64,000 bases of DNA from Cryptomeria japonica (lineage: Eukaryota; Streptophyta; Pinopsida; Cupressales; Cupressaceae), in assembly GCF_030272615.1 (NCBI RefSeq), contig NC_081414.1, forward strand, positions 768,442,153 through 768,506,152, given 5' to 3'. How positions within the stretch are numbered: position 1 is the first letter of the stretch; each line of letters opens with the position of its first letter. A model generated the notes under the pieces. The model had not been told where the DNA came from. It did no database searches and saw only the letters and a list, made by a program, of their open reading frames with translations. Below, in pieces: positions 1 to 11,610 of this stretch. The position numbers and the translations under genes are program-made.

Positions 1-742
1 GTTAAATGCCGATCAACTAAAAGATGATCGGACGACCCGCACTATTTCACAAGGGTAAGATGCTCATCCTTTATACCCCATGAAATAGAGAGTGTGAATG
101 AGAGCCATCCACGTGTCCGGCGACACGTGGTCTAAGAAGAAAGTTGTAGGCCCACCAAGGTGGAACCGACGGTATAAAAGAAAGACACGCGGCCAGTATC
201 AAGTGGAATGCAAAGGAAATTTCAAGGCCAATGGTTGGGCGCCATGTGGTATCATGTAGCCAATAGAGAAGTAGGACCCAATGCGGAGCCAAAGTTGTTA
301 GTTAATCTAACGCTCGATCAAGTTTCTTTTGATCGGACGGTTAGCGCTATTTCGCAGGATCAAGCTACCCGATAGTTATGCTTCATGAAGTTGCGAAAGA
401 GAAAAATGAAACACTTGCAGGAACGTTGTGACCCATTGGAGCGAAAAATATGAATTCTCATATGAATTCAATTTTGAAGGGATGACCGAAGCATGCCGAA
501 TCAATGTTGTAGTTAAGACCCTGAGTACAATATTTGATTTCCTATCAACCGGGTGAAGATATCTTTTAAAGAATTTTGTAGAAGAGCAGATGCAGAGTTA
601 TTTTCTTCAAGTACAGAGCAAGTTGGTTCAATTGTAGAGAAAATTCCTTCAAGTGAAGAATAGGTTCTCTCATATTCTTGTATAGCAATTCCTATGTAGT
701 GTTTTAGATAAGATAATTGATTCGTCACAGAATAGTTTAAGA
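1..742 (+). promoter_or_regulatory. Promoter-like leader of element A, TATA box at 173-180
   Basis: No protein is supported here. TATAAAAG at 173-180 is a good plant TATA box about 590 bases before the ORF1 start codon. Two similar segments near 8-50 and 310-358 share GATCGGACG followed by CTATTTC, which suggests a duplicated upstream element. The second copy contains GATCAA and TTGATC as inverted arms around a 7-base spacer (about 315-333). If the primer site at 5363 is right, this stretch is part of the U3/R region of a very long LTR. Confidence 0.45.
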
Positions 743-769
743 GTGGTATTCTTTTCTTACGTTTTCAAA

Positions 770-3700
770 ATGGCTCCTAAAAGAGAATTTTCTGCCATAG
801 TTAACTATTCAGAAAGGAGTGTCTGTGATGATTTTTTAGAACAGTTGATGTTGTCAACTAATCAGGCATCAAAGGCAAAAGAATTAGTTGCTAGAGCTCC
901 CCATTTAAAGATAGGAGAAGGACTATATGACAAGGGTAACTAGTTGAGAGACCCATAGGTTGGATTGTCTAGGTTGGGGTTATTTAAGATTGGATTTGGA
1001 ATCAGAAATTCTCCGGCCCCGCAAAATAGTATTTGGGAATTAGATGTTGGGAAATTGGTAGTCCCAGGGGTATTTATGGACATAGACTTGTTGACCCAAA
1101 TTGTGCTCAACTATGATCCAGTCACAAGAAGCATTCGGGATATAAATGGGAAAACCCTTGTTGAGATTAATGCTGAAGAATTCAGGAAAGCTTTTGGGCT
1201 TAATGAGTTCACCAATTTTCTAGAACCTATAAATTTCACATCGTTAGCCCAAATTTATGGTGCATAGAGGAGTCATCTCAGGAAGGGGCCTCTCAAGGAG
1301 TTTTTTGTGAAGATAGGAGGGTTAACAGTTGTAGGACCCAACACACAAGAGCCCTTTTCATTAAGTATGTTCACCCTAAGGGCTAAAGGAATGTATTGGG
1401 CACTTTGCCAAGTTTTGGGAGAAGATGCTGAAGCAAATATGCCAAATCATTACTTGTTAATGATTGCTTAGATTTTGAATCCTTCTCTTGCAATTACATT
1501 TGATTATGCCTCTTTTATTGCTGATGCTATCCATGGAGGGTTAACAGGAATCAAGAATGGAAAGGTGGATAGGCCTTTCGGATGGTACTCACTCCCGATG
1601 CATCTTTTTCTCTTCAAAGGTGGTGATTACTTTGCCAGTGGACCGGACCTTGTTAAGGAGAAAGAAGGAGAAAAAATGCCGGTACAATTATGGAGTACTG
1701 TGTTATCATGGGATAGAGAGGATGCCAGTTTCTTGAAGTTTGACAAATACTTTGCATCCAAGATCAGGACTCTCCTCTGCTCAGAGAACCCAAGAATCCC
1801 CAAAGTTCTTCTGGGATTCATAAGACCAAAAGAATTCGCAGAGAACATAAAAATTGTTCATAACTGGGGTGACATTTACTTGTATCCAGTCTCCACAGTT
1901 TTCAGAGTGTTTGGTTTCAGAGGCACCCCATTTTTTCTACCTTACCAGGTCCCTCTCAAAGTGGGAATTGCAAAGATCCTTAGACAAATCGGTGGTTTAC
2001 AAGAGGCAGAGTTGACAGGCAGGGGTAAAGGGACTATTTTCCCTGCAGCTACCATAGCCCACCAATTTGTAATAACAAAGGGAGGCTGGAATTGCTTTGA
2101 GGATTTCCTCAAGCCTTATCATTTGTCCACTGCAGTGTCCAGGTGTGCTGATCCAGAAGACTTCTTCAATGGTATGTTTAGAAAGAAGGTAGCATGCAGA
2201 GGTAGGCCTCATCAATTCCAGTTTCCTGAAGACCTCATCAGAAATGAGTTTGATCTAGATGAGCAGGAGCTAAGGAAAGAGAAGTGGGTGGCTTATAAGA
2301 AAACCCTAGATTTTGTGCATCAGTTTGATGCTAGCTATGACCCATTGTCTAGCTTTTTCCCTCTGGAAGAGAAAATAAATTTTTTGATTGTTTTCTTTGA
2401 AGATGTGATGCAGACCCTGAAGGAGAAGAGGGAAGCTATAATCAAAAGTAACCATGAGAAGGCAAGAATGATCCTAAGTAGGTCAGCTTCCAGCAAAGCA
2501 ATCCCTCCTGGTGATTATACACTGCATAAGAAATCCAGTTATAGTGTGCTGATGCCTACAACAGGGGAGCCCTCTACCTCCAAAGGAAAGAGGAAGATAC
2601 AAGATGTCATTGACATCCAAGAAAGCCCAAAGAAGCAAAGGGTGGGGAAAGAAGTACAATCAAATACACCTTTGTATTCCCCATCCCAATCCCCTATCCA
2701 TATAGGAAATGAACAAGCAGCAGCTGAGCAACTCCTACAGTTAGGTAGTCTAGGGGAAATTGCCTACACTTATGATGAAGTGGAGGAAGGAATGCTAGAA
2801 GAACCCATTGCTGTTGAAATGGATATCACTGCCATTGAACTCAAAGGCCAGGAGTGGGATCTTGAGATAAAGTAGGCAAGTAATGCCTTCTTAGCTGATA
2901 ACAATTTTGTCACATCAGAAGCATTTAAGCAGTTTGTATGGAAACAACACATAGATAAATATAATGCTAGATGTGAAAAGAGAAAGGCTGAGTAGCCTAA
3001 TAAAGATCCAGCCCTGGTAGAAGAGGAAATAAAGCAAGAGATGATGGAAGAATTCAAAACCATCACCCCTGAGCAAGGAAGAGATATGGTAGCACAAGCT
3101 GGAGTGCTTATTTTACTCGAATGGGATATAGCAGATGCCCTGGTGCTAGACACAGTGAGGAAGGAGACAAAACCCATGGAGGGAATTACTTTCAGTAAGG
3201 ATAATGCTGCACTTGTTATGTGGTCTCTCAAGAGAAATGAGAGTAAGAAAAGCAAAGACACCCCAGGGTCAAGTTACCTTGGTGGGATGATGGTGAAGGG
3301 AGTGCAGAGTACAGGGGTAGTGGAAGTTGCTAGCACTATGTTAGAGACTGCAAAATTTAGTGTTGCAGTAGCAGAGAAGGAAGCCAAAGAGAAGGAGGCC
3401 CTCCAAGTCAAGTTGGAAATAGTTTTGAAGGCCTATAACAATGCCAAAGAGGAGGTAAGAGGTAAGGATAGCATCATTGCCAAGCTATAGAGCCAGTTGA
3501 CTGGACAATACCATCAAGGTGAGTCTTCAACACTGATAATCTCCTCTTCTCCTGCAAGACCTCCACCTACTAGCCCTATCATTGAGTTTCCACCATCTCT
3601 AGCACCCTCCAGCTCTCAAATGGTTGAAATTACTCCTCAAGAATTAGAAAACTTGAAACAGGCTCAGGCCTTATATGCAAAGAAGTATGAGGAGAGAGTA

Positions 3701-4411
3701 AGGGCTACAATTTCCAGTTTTGCAAATATAATAAATGCCTCATTTCTCTACAAAAATGTAGGTAAAATTATGGATATATGGAATGAGCTCAGGAGAGACA
3801 AGGCCATTTTGACACCTATTTTTGACAAATGGAGGCCTAGGGAGCAAGATTTAGAGTTTATGTGTGTAGCCTATGATGAAGCAAGGGCCAATCCCATCAT
3901 CAAATCCACTTTTGATGTTGCTAAAGTCTTATTACAATTAGCAGCGGAGGTGGATAATGTTGATAGGAAGGTTAATTTGTGCAAAAAGGAGTACACTGAT
4001 CAAGTTTTTGAGTTGCTCCCAGGAGTTTTTGCTAGCCCAAATATTTTAAAGGACAAACAAATGTGGCTTAAGGAGATAGAAGCTAAATTATCAGCAAGAG
4101 TTAAAGGAATTATTGATTTAGACGATACTTCTTTCTTTGTTTTGACAATACAAGAGATAGAGAAAATTAAGTCACATTATGGTTTTCTCAATTCAGAAGT
4201 CAACAAAATGAGAAATTCTTGGAAAAGGTTGACTAAGACCAAGGATAAAGTGATTAATTTCTCATGGCCAATAGAAGAGGTGTATGGTGAGTGGATGACT
4301 AAATATGCCACTCATGATACGGAGCAGTCGGAGAGTGCCCCTAAAATGATGGAAGAGGTTGCAACCGAACAGCCTGTTGAAGAAACTGCAGAGGCCGAAA
4401 AGAGCTTGTAA
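770..4411 (+). pseudogene. ORF1 of element A: long extra protein of unknown function with seven in-frame TAG codons
   Basis: This is a single reading frame of about 1,214 codons from ATG 770 to the terminal TAA at 4409-4411. It is broken by TAG at 941, 956, 1265, 1469, 2873, 2993 and 3488, with no frameshift. An alternative start upstream is GTG 743, but ATG 770 is preferred. The middle part (about 1475-2450) is globular, with runs such as FGWYSLPMHLFLF and RPFG. Near 2570-2660 there is a Lys-rich stretch that resembles a nuclear signal (KGKRKIQ, PKKQR). The C-terminal third is rich in Lys and Glu and probably helical, with a Pro/Ser linker at about 3530-3620. I recognise no enzyme motif. Extra frames are known in Tat/Ogre gypsy elements, normally between the primer site and gag, whereas this one precedes the primer site. 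Its function is unknown. Confidence 0.7.
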
Positions 4412-5362
4412 CTGTTTTTGCGAAAAGATTGTAACCTCTCTATTTTGAAAGAAATGATTGTAACAAACTCTCCTCGAGGAGTCTGAAGCTTTGTGCATCC
4501 ATGTTGTTATAAATGGATACCAGGACTAGAGGAAGAGAGATCGCAAAAAAAAAAAAATTATAAGAAAAGTCTGCAGAAATTTATCTGAGCTTTTCTAAGT
4601 TTAATGGAGAAAATTCAAAAAACTTCTTGTAATATTTTCTGAACTTGATATCAATATACAGACCATCAGTTTCGAGTGAAGCTTTGTGTTGTCTTCAAGT
4701 GTGTTTGCAATTTGTTTACTATTTTCATTCTGAATAATTCAGGGTTATTTTGTTTGAATGGGATTGCAAGGCAATTTTCAGTAGGAGTGTTCGCTAGCTT
4801 TTCTCTTTAGGAGGGAAATTAAAGATGCGGGGATCACTCATACCAGTAAACTCTTTGGGAGAGACTTTGAATCTTGATGATCATAGTTTAATTTGGAATG
4901 CATAAATTCTTGTATGTGTCAGGCATATACAAGGATTAATAGAAATCAAACCAATGGGATGCGTAAAGATATTTTGTTTGAGTATTATTTGAGTTTTAGA
5001 TGACTCTGTGACCTTGGATAAGGCACTGGTATTGATTGAAGTTGTTTATTGCATGTTTTGTTGATCAAAACGCTGAATTTAAGTATAACTCCATTCTTTG
5101 TTTTCAATTAATTTCAAGGTGAATAGATCCACTGGTTTTATGGACTGGTTTGTTGTGGGTTTATATTTAAAAGTGTGAATTTAATTCACAAAGGTATACC
5201 CGCCTGGGCTCTAGGTTAGTCCAAAGTGTAGAAGGTTCAATCCAAACCTTGTCATATGTTGTCTTGAGAATTTCCTTATCATTCATGTCTTTTTCGCACC
5301 AAGTTCAAATCATATTATTTTAAGGATGTTTAAAGAGAATCAGATTTTGAAGACAACAAAAG
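4412..5362 (+). other. Noncoding stretch between ORF1 and the primer site (putative R/U5 of a giant LTR)
   Basis: I see no coding frame here. An A-run at about 4546-4558 lies shortly after the ORF1 stop. The sequence ends in ACAACA at 5353-5358, a plausible CA-type LTR end, four bases before the primer site. This fits the R/U5 end of an LTR, but no second LTR copy is present in the window to prove it. Confidence 0.4.
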
Positions 5363-5380
5363 TGGCGACTCTGCTGGGGA
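5363..5380 (+). promoter_or_regulatory. Putative primer-binding site of element A
   Basis: TGGCGACTCTGCTGGGGA begins with TGG, the complement of a tRNA CCA end. It matches the primer site I recall for plant Tat/Ogre elements (tRNA-Arg type). It lies 178 bases before the gag ATG. A shorter related string, GTGGCGACT, recurs near 5490. Confidence 0.6.
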
Positions 5381-5557
5381 GAGTTACAATAAAGATATAA
5401 ACGCAGATATGTGTTGAGGCTTATAAAGAAAATTGTTGTGTGTTTGTGGATTAGATTGCTTGTTTTCCAAATTCCCATAATTTTGTGGGTGGCGACTTTG
5501 TTACTTTTGAACCAGTCCTTGTGAGATATAAATATTTCTAAAAGGAAGACAAGCGAG

Positions 5558-8365
5558 ATGCAAGGAGCAAAAAATACGAGATCATTCATGAAGAAACATC
5601 CTCATGAAACTTGGCAAGAAGGTCTGCCAGAATAGTCACGGAGAGGAAAAAAGAGATCTGTGTTACATGAGCCATCAAATGCTGCTTGGAAGATGCCTGA
5701 TCGACTTGTTTATGCAAAGTCTAGTTCATCTTCCAGAGATTCAGAACATGATATCTTAGGTTTCCATTCGAGATTGTTTGGAAATATTAATAATGCACCC
5801 ATTTTAAATCAAGATCTATCTCATGTTAGTGTTTCTGCAAGAGATAGAACCAGTTCAAATGCAATTAGACACTCTGTTCCTAGAACAATTGATGGGAACA
5901 TTAGTCTGATTGACATAGATCAAGTTAATGCATCAGACTCTGAAGAAAACTTCCCTGATGAAGACAAAGTGTCTCAAGAGATTGAAGACTTAAACAAGAG
6001 AGTCCATTACTTAATCTCCCTAAGAGCCCAAAAGGAGGTAAATAACGAGAAGGAAGTTAAAGCCAAATTAATGGAGAGGGATAGGCTCCTTAGATATATA
6101 GCTGATCTTGAAATACTCGCTAAGGAGAAAGAAAAAAGTGATGAGGAAGGCCCTGTGATTAGAGAAATTCTAATCCCCAAAACTAAACAAGCTTGTAAGA
6201 TAGTAGCCCAACCATCCAGGGAATTATTTAATGATTCCCAACTTCCTAAAGCTAATATGGATAAAGGAAAATAGAAGTGGGTAGATGATGGGATAGAATC
6301 TAAAACTGCAGAAGAGATCTCTCATAGGCTTTTAGCACATGAGAGAGAAATGGAAAGGATGAGGAAAGAAAAGGAAGATCTTCAAATGGAATTAGAAAAG
6401 GCTGAGTTAGAAGCAGTGAATTAGGAAGTAAAGAGGAAGATTAATTACTTAAAGGCTCCCCCTATTATATTCCCATCAGAAGATCTTAGCAAGCCTAATC
6501 CCCAACATATTTCCCTTCCTTAGGCTACTACTCAACCTGCAGTAAAAGCTAATATTGCCTCCGTAAGTCAAATCCCTATGAACAAACAATACACCCAAGC
6601 ACCTCAATCTCCAATCCCAAAAGCTAAAATGACCATGGGAAGTAATAGTGCTATTACCCCTTTTCAAAGAAGACCAATCAATCTAGAACAATATAGACAA
6701 TTGTTCTTTGATGGGATCCCGGGATATCCAAATCATGTTCCCACTGAGCTAAGAGATAGACTCCATAAATTTGCTGGGAACAATGCAACTAGTGTTGAGG
6801 AACATCTGAAATCTTTTGGGGATCTAATAAACGATTATGAGATAGCAGATGAAGATGTTATTATGAAACTATTTGTTCAATCCCTGGTTGATGATGCAAG
6901 AGATTGGTACAGAGGTCTTCCAGTCAATAGCATAGGGTCATGGGAAGATTTTAAAAATTGCTTCCAAGAGCAGTATGGTGACAAGACTAATGTGAGTTTC
7001 ATGCTAAATGAATTCAACAATATTAGAAAATCTGAAAATGAAATGGTCACTGATTTCAATGCCAAATTCTAGAAGGCCATGCACAGATTGTATCAAGTGA
7101 TGAGGCTAGATGATAACATGTGTCTTAATACATATTACAATACATTTGATTCTAAAATGGCCTATATCTTGAGAGATAAAAATCCCCATAACTTGAGAGA
7201 TGCTTTTAGAATTGCCATAAATGTAGAAAGTAACAGAAAAGCATTTGGAAAATTAGGAAGAAGGATAGATGGTAGATTATGGCAAGAAACCAAATAGCAA
7301 CCTAATAAAGTTGCTAAAGAGGATGATAAAATAGAGAAATTGGTTACTGCTATGAAATATTTGACTGCCAAGGTTAACAAAAATGATAAACCTCATTATA
7401 ACTGGCAAGATAGACCCCCTAGATTACATGATATGCCATATAATACAAATTGGAAGGATGGTAAACCCCAAAATGAGAAGCCCAAAATTACCCAAAGTCA
7501 AGATACACCGGATCCCTTGAAAGGGAAAACTATTCACAATATAGAAAATACTCCTTGGTGTATTGCTTGTGATGGACCACATTCTCCTCATCAGTGTACA
7601 ATGGCTCAAGCTCTTGAAGAATCTATGAGACCAGAGGTAGAGCCTGACATTAATATGTTTGAAATCATCATAGAAAGTGATGAGGAATCTGTCCAAAGTG
7701 AATACAGTGATGTGCTGGATAATGAAAGGCTAGTACAAGGATAGCTAGCCTTGGATTGGCATCCTACATTGAATGTGGTAACAATTGAAGATGAGGAGGT
7801 TCATCTTAGGAGGCCTAATGAAGAAGAAGTTAGAAATCTCACTAAGGTTGCCATTGCCAAAGCAAAACATAACTATAACCTGAGAAGCACCAAGAGAGAC
7901 ACTGATCAGGGTGAGCCGGGTTCTATGTTCATAAAGGAAGTTACTAAAAAAGGGGCATCAAATAGTGCTACTACTATTTTGAAGGTCGGTCAAGAAAAGG
8001 GGGAAAAAGTTAAAGATGTACCCAAAGGCAAAGATGATAAAAATGTTGGTGATGTACAAGGAGCAGAGACAAAGACAGTGAAAAAGGCAAATCAATTCAA
8101 AACAAAAAGAGTTAGGGCTAACATTGAAAAGTGCAGTGGTTCTACATTTGACATGGCCCAAGCTCTTACTCAAATGAAAGTCACTGTTCCGCTAGTAGAA
8201 TTACTAAAGATTAAAGAACATAAGGATGATGCTTTGTCTCTATTCTCTAGTATATCTGATAGTGACACAGTCTTACCCACCGGTTCAACCAAAGTTGGAA
8301 AGGATCAAGAGTTCCAAACCCCAGAGGTTTATGTTGGAACCACTATCACTCAAGAGCCTTCCTAG
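5558..8365 (+). pseudogene. Gag polyprotein region of element A (broken by TAG codons)
   Basis: The frame opens at ATG 5558 and runs on into protease without a shift. In-frame TAG codons fall at 5633, 6272, 6422, 6521, 7070, 7295, 7742 and 8363. An acidic, coiled-coil-like N-terminal part (about 5940-6420) is followed by a retrotransposon capsid core at about 6690-7290, with runs such as DDARDWYRGLP and WEDFKNCFQEQYGD. A zinc knuckle of the form C-x2-C-x3-H-x4-C follows at about 7556-7600 (WCIACDGPHSPHQC). The product would form the virus-like particle and bind RNA. The GTG at 5660 is not a likely start because the frame is open to ATG 5558 apart from the TAG at 5633. Confidence 0.85.
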
Positions 8366-8884
8366 GTAGATCCCTTCTATGTTACCCTGTTAGTCAATAA
8401 CCGGTTAATTAAAAATTGTATGATAGATTTAGGAGTTGCTGCTAATGTAATGCCCTATGGTGTTATGAAAGAGTTAGGGTTATCAGTAACCACTCTGTAT
8501 GGGAAGTGCTATGCCATGGATAATAGAGAGGTTCCTGTGATAGGTATGATGAGAGATATAGAAGTAAAAATAGCAGCATTCCCTGAAGCCACTTACAAAA
8601 TGGATGTTATTGTTACTGACACTAAACCCCACTATGGTATGTTACTTTCCAAACAATGGGTAGCAGCAGTAGGGGGAAATGTTCAACTGGACTTATCTTA
8701 TGCCACCATTCCTATTAATGGTAATCAGGTCAAATTATACAGAGAGCTATGAGCTCCTAGGGTAATTGAAAATGTAGACCCTGGTATGCTTAATTGTATG
8801 ATTGATGTAGATCTAGATAACTTTAGATTGCAACCAATTTTACCTCAATTGAAAAATACTGACCCCATTGTGGTCGAGCTACAA
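8366..8884 (+). pseudogene. Aspartic protease domain of element A
   Basis: A retropepsin-like region continues in the gag frame. The active-site context reads MIDLGVAANVMP at about 8417-8452, where the family has D-S-G or D-T-G. Leu in the middle position is a one-base C-to-T change from Ser. A second conserved hydrophobic run, HYGMLLSKQWV, lies at about 8630. A TGA at 8750 follows LYREL, in a context where Arg (CGA) is expected. The domain would cleave the polyprotein but is presumably inactive here. Confidence 0.75.
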
Positions 8885-9310
8885 GCACAACAGTATGGAT
8901 TGTGGCAGATGTATTTTGATGGAGCTTGCTCTAAAGAAGGATCTAGAGCAGGGGTTCTTTTTATGTCCCCATTAGGTATAACTTTTAAGTATTCATTTTT
9001 ATTGGCATTCCAGTGCACAAATAATACTGCAGAATATGAGGCCCTATTATTGGGACTTGAGGTTGCAAAAAGGCATGGAATCCAACTATTGAAAGTAATG
9101 GGGGATTCAGAATTGGTTGTCTCTCAGGTGAGATCTAAATATGCATCTAAAAATGATAGATTAAAGCAGTATAAGCATGCTACTTGGGATGTTATTGAGC
9201 ATTTTGATGCATTTTCTATTAATTGGATAGAGTGATCAAAAAATATTATGGCAGATTTCCTAGCTAATGTTGCTTTGAAAAATGATGATGCAACGCTAAC
9301 CTGTATTTCC
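8885..9310 (+). pseudogene. RNase H domain (RVT_3/archaeal-like type) located upstream of RT in element A
   Basis: RNase H motifs appear in order. MYFDGACS (about 8909) carries the first Asp, NNTAEYEALLLGLE (about 9023) the Glu, VMGDSELVVSQV (about 9098) the next Asp, and MADFLANVA (about 9248) the last Asp region. This is the type found as a second RNase H in plant Tat elements, where it usually follows the RT-linked RNase H. Here it lies between protease and RT in the same frame, so it is not a rearranged piece on another strand. A TGA at 9233 interrupts it just before SKN. Any RNase H after RT would have been in the missing part. Confidence 0.8.
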
Positions 9311-10171
9311 ACTGTGGAAATAAAATCTAGACCCGCTATTCCTGATAATGTGTACAATTGGCAAGTTTTTGCTGATGATGAAGACATTCTTAGGTTTATC
9401 CAATGTGTTGATGATTATGATGGACAAAAGATTGATTGTAATGCATTGGTGGAAGTGGTAGACAATAGAGAGACAGTGTTTGGAAATGATGTGGTCCAGT
9501 TGGAAACCAATGAGATACCTAAAGGGCTGGTAGAGCTGGAGAGCATGTTCAGTTATAATGATAGTCACTTACATCAGCAGTCTACCACCAAGTTGGAAGA
9601 ACTAGAGGAGGTAAACCTGGGGATAGAATCATCCCCTAAGTTGGTATATATTGGAAAGAAACTACCCCCTCATGTCAGGACTAACCTTATTAATTTATTG
9701 AAAAGGTATAAGCATGTCTTTGCTTGGTCTTATGAAGACCTCAAGGCATATAGACAAGATCTTTTTCAGCATGAAGTTCCTTTACTTCCAGATGCTAAGC
9801 CTTTCAGATAGAAACAGAGGCCTATCAATCCCTTGTTAGAAAGTAAAATGCAACAAGAGTTGACCAAATTGAGAGAAGGGGGGATTATCAAACCAATAAG
9901 GCATTCTTCATGGGTCTCCAATTTGGTCCCAGTGAGGAAGAAAAATGGAGACATCAGATTGTGTGTAGATTTTAGGAATTTAAATGTTGCTTCCTTGAAA
10001 GATAACTACTCATCCCCAAATATGGAAGCCATGCTACAGAGAGTGACAGGATGTGATCTTTTATCCATGATGGATGGTTTCTCAGGATATAATCAAGTGT
10101 TGGTAAAGGAGTCGGAACAGTTTAAGACAACTTTCACTACTCCATGGGGAACTTATGTATATGTGAGATAG
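9311..10171 (+). pseudogene. Truncated reverse transcriptase of element A
   Basis: A linker of about 130 codons leads to a gypsy RT N-terminus. The motifs are KRYKHVFAWSYEDL (about 9700), EGGIIKPI and SSWVSNLVPVRKKNGDIRLCVDFRNLN (about 9870-9990), and SMMDGFSGYNQVLV (about 10065). A TAG lies at 9809. The frame stops at 10169 right after GTYVYVR, exactly where the family continues with MPFGL. The YVDD catalytic box, thumb and everything downstream are absent. The next bases belong to another element, so this is a physical truncation rather than only a stop codon. Confidence 0.85.
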
Positions 10172-10273
10172 TCACAAGCATAGTTATCCTTGACTTCATA
10201 TTTTGCATAGGATACTAGCCAAAAGAATGTACAAACACAGACACCCAATGGAACTATTTCCCCAGAACTTCAT

Positions 10274-10370
10274 CGGTTCACACCACAAATAGAAAACAAA
10301 GAAAAAGATCATGCTCATCACGGCTCCTCCAGTCAGTTGTGGACATCCTTAAGTAGCATAGTAACATGAT
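10274..10370. repeat. Conserved noncoding block shared by N, H and K (copy 1)
   Basis: This block, with AACAAAGAAAAAGAT, ATCA.GGCTCCTC and GGACATCCTT, recurs at 44486-44575 (element H) and 57020-57110 (element K). No frame is open across it. It lies downstream of integrase in all three elements, on the 3' side. Confidence 0.7.
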
Positions 10371-10689
10371 CTATCGCCAAACGATAAAAGATAAAGACTA
10401 ACTTGGACAACATTTAGTAGCCATACTAATTTGTGCCTTCGTTTGATTGCTTGATGTGATGGTTGATAATGTTTGGTTTCAAAAAGTTTGGACCCCATTT
10501 AAGACTGACTTGTTTGGTTTCAAGTGTATCCTCTTGTATTTAAGACAAGATAATGATCACTTGATATGGATAGTTGATACAATTGATAAGACAGTTTGAT
10601 CAGTTTGGTTGCAGATGTTGATTAGATAGTTTTATCCTTTGTGAACTTTGTGTGAAGTGTTTCCTGGATATCTGCTAGGGTGTTTGATT

Positions 10690-11225
10690 TTTGTGATACA
10701 TCTTATTGCAAGTTTTTGATGTTTTTTGATTTTTAGTTTGTTTTGAAAGAGCTTTCTTGATGTTTAGGGTTTTTATTCATGATAATTTTTGAATGTTTTT
10801 GGTTGATTTTTTTAGGATCATATTTGGATATTTTTGGTTGATTTTTGTTGTTTTCTGATTTTTAGGATTTCTTCAGGACTTTTTATGATTTTTCAGGACT
10901 TTTTATGATTTTTTGGATTTTTTTTAGGGTATTTTATGATTTTTTGAATTTTTTCAAGACTTTTTATGATTTTTTGGATTTTTTAAGGACTTAATATGAT
11001 TTTAAAGATTTTTTCTGGACTTTTTTAATGATTTTTGGGGTTTTTTCAAGACTTTATATGATTTTTAGGATTTTTTCAGGACTTTTTAGGATTTTTAAGA
11101 TTTTTCCAAGACTTTATATGATTTTTTAGGATTTTTTCAGGACTTTATATGATTTATAGGATTTTTTTAGGACTTTTTATGATCTTTTTAGGATCATATT
11201 TGATTTTTTAGGATTTTTTTTTCAG
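10690..11225. repeat. T-rich degenerate repeat, units like AGGACTTTTTATGATTTTT
   Basis: Imperfect units of about 18-25 bases (GGATTTTTTCAGGACTTTATATGA-like, variable T runs) repeat more than a dozen times. A shorter version is present in H (45200-45325) and K (57480-57815) at the matching place. It is noncoding and may contribute to A-rich RNA on the element's sense strand. Confidence 0.75.
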
Positions 11226-11610
11226 CTATGCCCCTAGTATGAAGATATGTTATGACATGATGATTTACATAATATATGTGGAGACAATGAAATTTTGGCA
11301 TGCAGCTATTGCTAATACAAGATGAAGATGCATTTCCTATTCAAACAAGGATAATTGGATGTGTATTTCATTCTGAAACACACTGATTGAATTAAAGGTA
11401 CAAAATATTTTAGAGATAGGAGTTCAATCTATCCTCAGAAGACCTTATACCATCCAACATAACACACTATGTGATTGAGATTTATAAATGGAGAAGTGAA
11501 AAACTTCCCCACCGATTCTTGAGACTTTGATCTTCTTTTGTCCATGTTTGTGCAATTGAATTTATTATGACTTATAATCATTAGAGACTCTTAGAATACT
11601 ATGTAACTAG

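Larger units (their letters stand above)
1..10171 (+). mobile_element. Element A: truncated, decayed Ty3/gypsy (Tat/Ogre-like) retrotransposon
   Basis: The domains read on the plus strand are an extra ORF1, a primer-binding site, gag, protease, an RNase H and the first part of a reverse transcriptase. All coding parts lie in one frame with no net frameshift over about 9.4 kb, and premature stops are the only visible damage. The element ends inside the RT palm at about 10168, where unrelated minus-strand gypsy DNA begins, so the rest of RT, integrase and the 3' LTR are missing. The left end lies at or before base 1. The Tat/Ogre assignment rests on the primer-site sequence, the RNase H of the RVT_3 type and the presence of a long extra frame. 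The family name is inference. Confidence 0.85.

Noticed and set aside
743-769. GTG start for ORF1 at 743
   Set aside because: Plant initiation favours ATG; ATG 770 is nine codons downstream in the same frame.
5490-5505. Second primer-like string GTGGCGACTTTG
   Set aside because: It lacks the CTGCTGGGGA part and lies after a better site at 5363; probably a partial duplicate.
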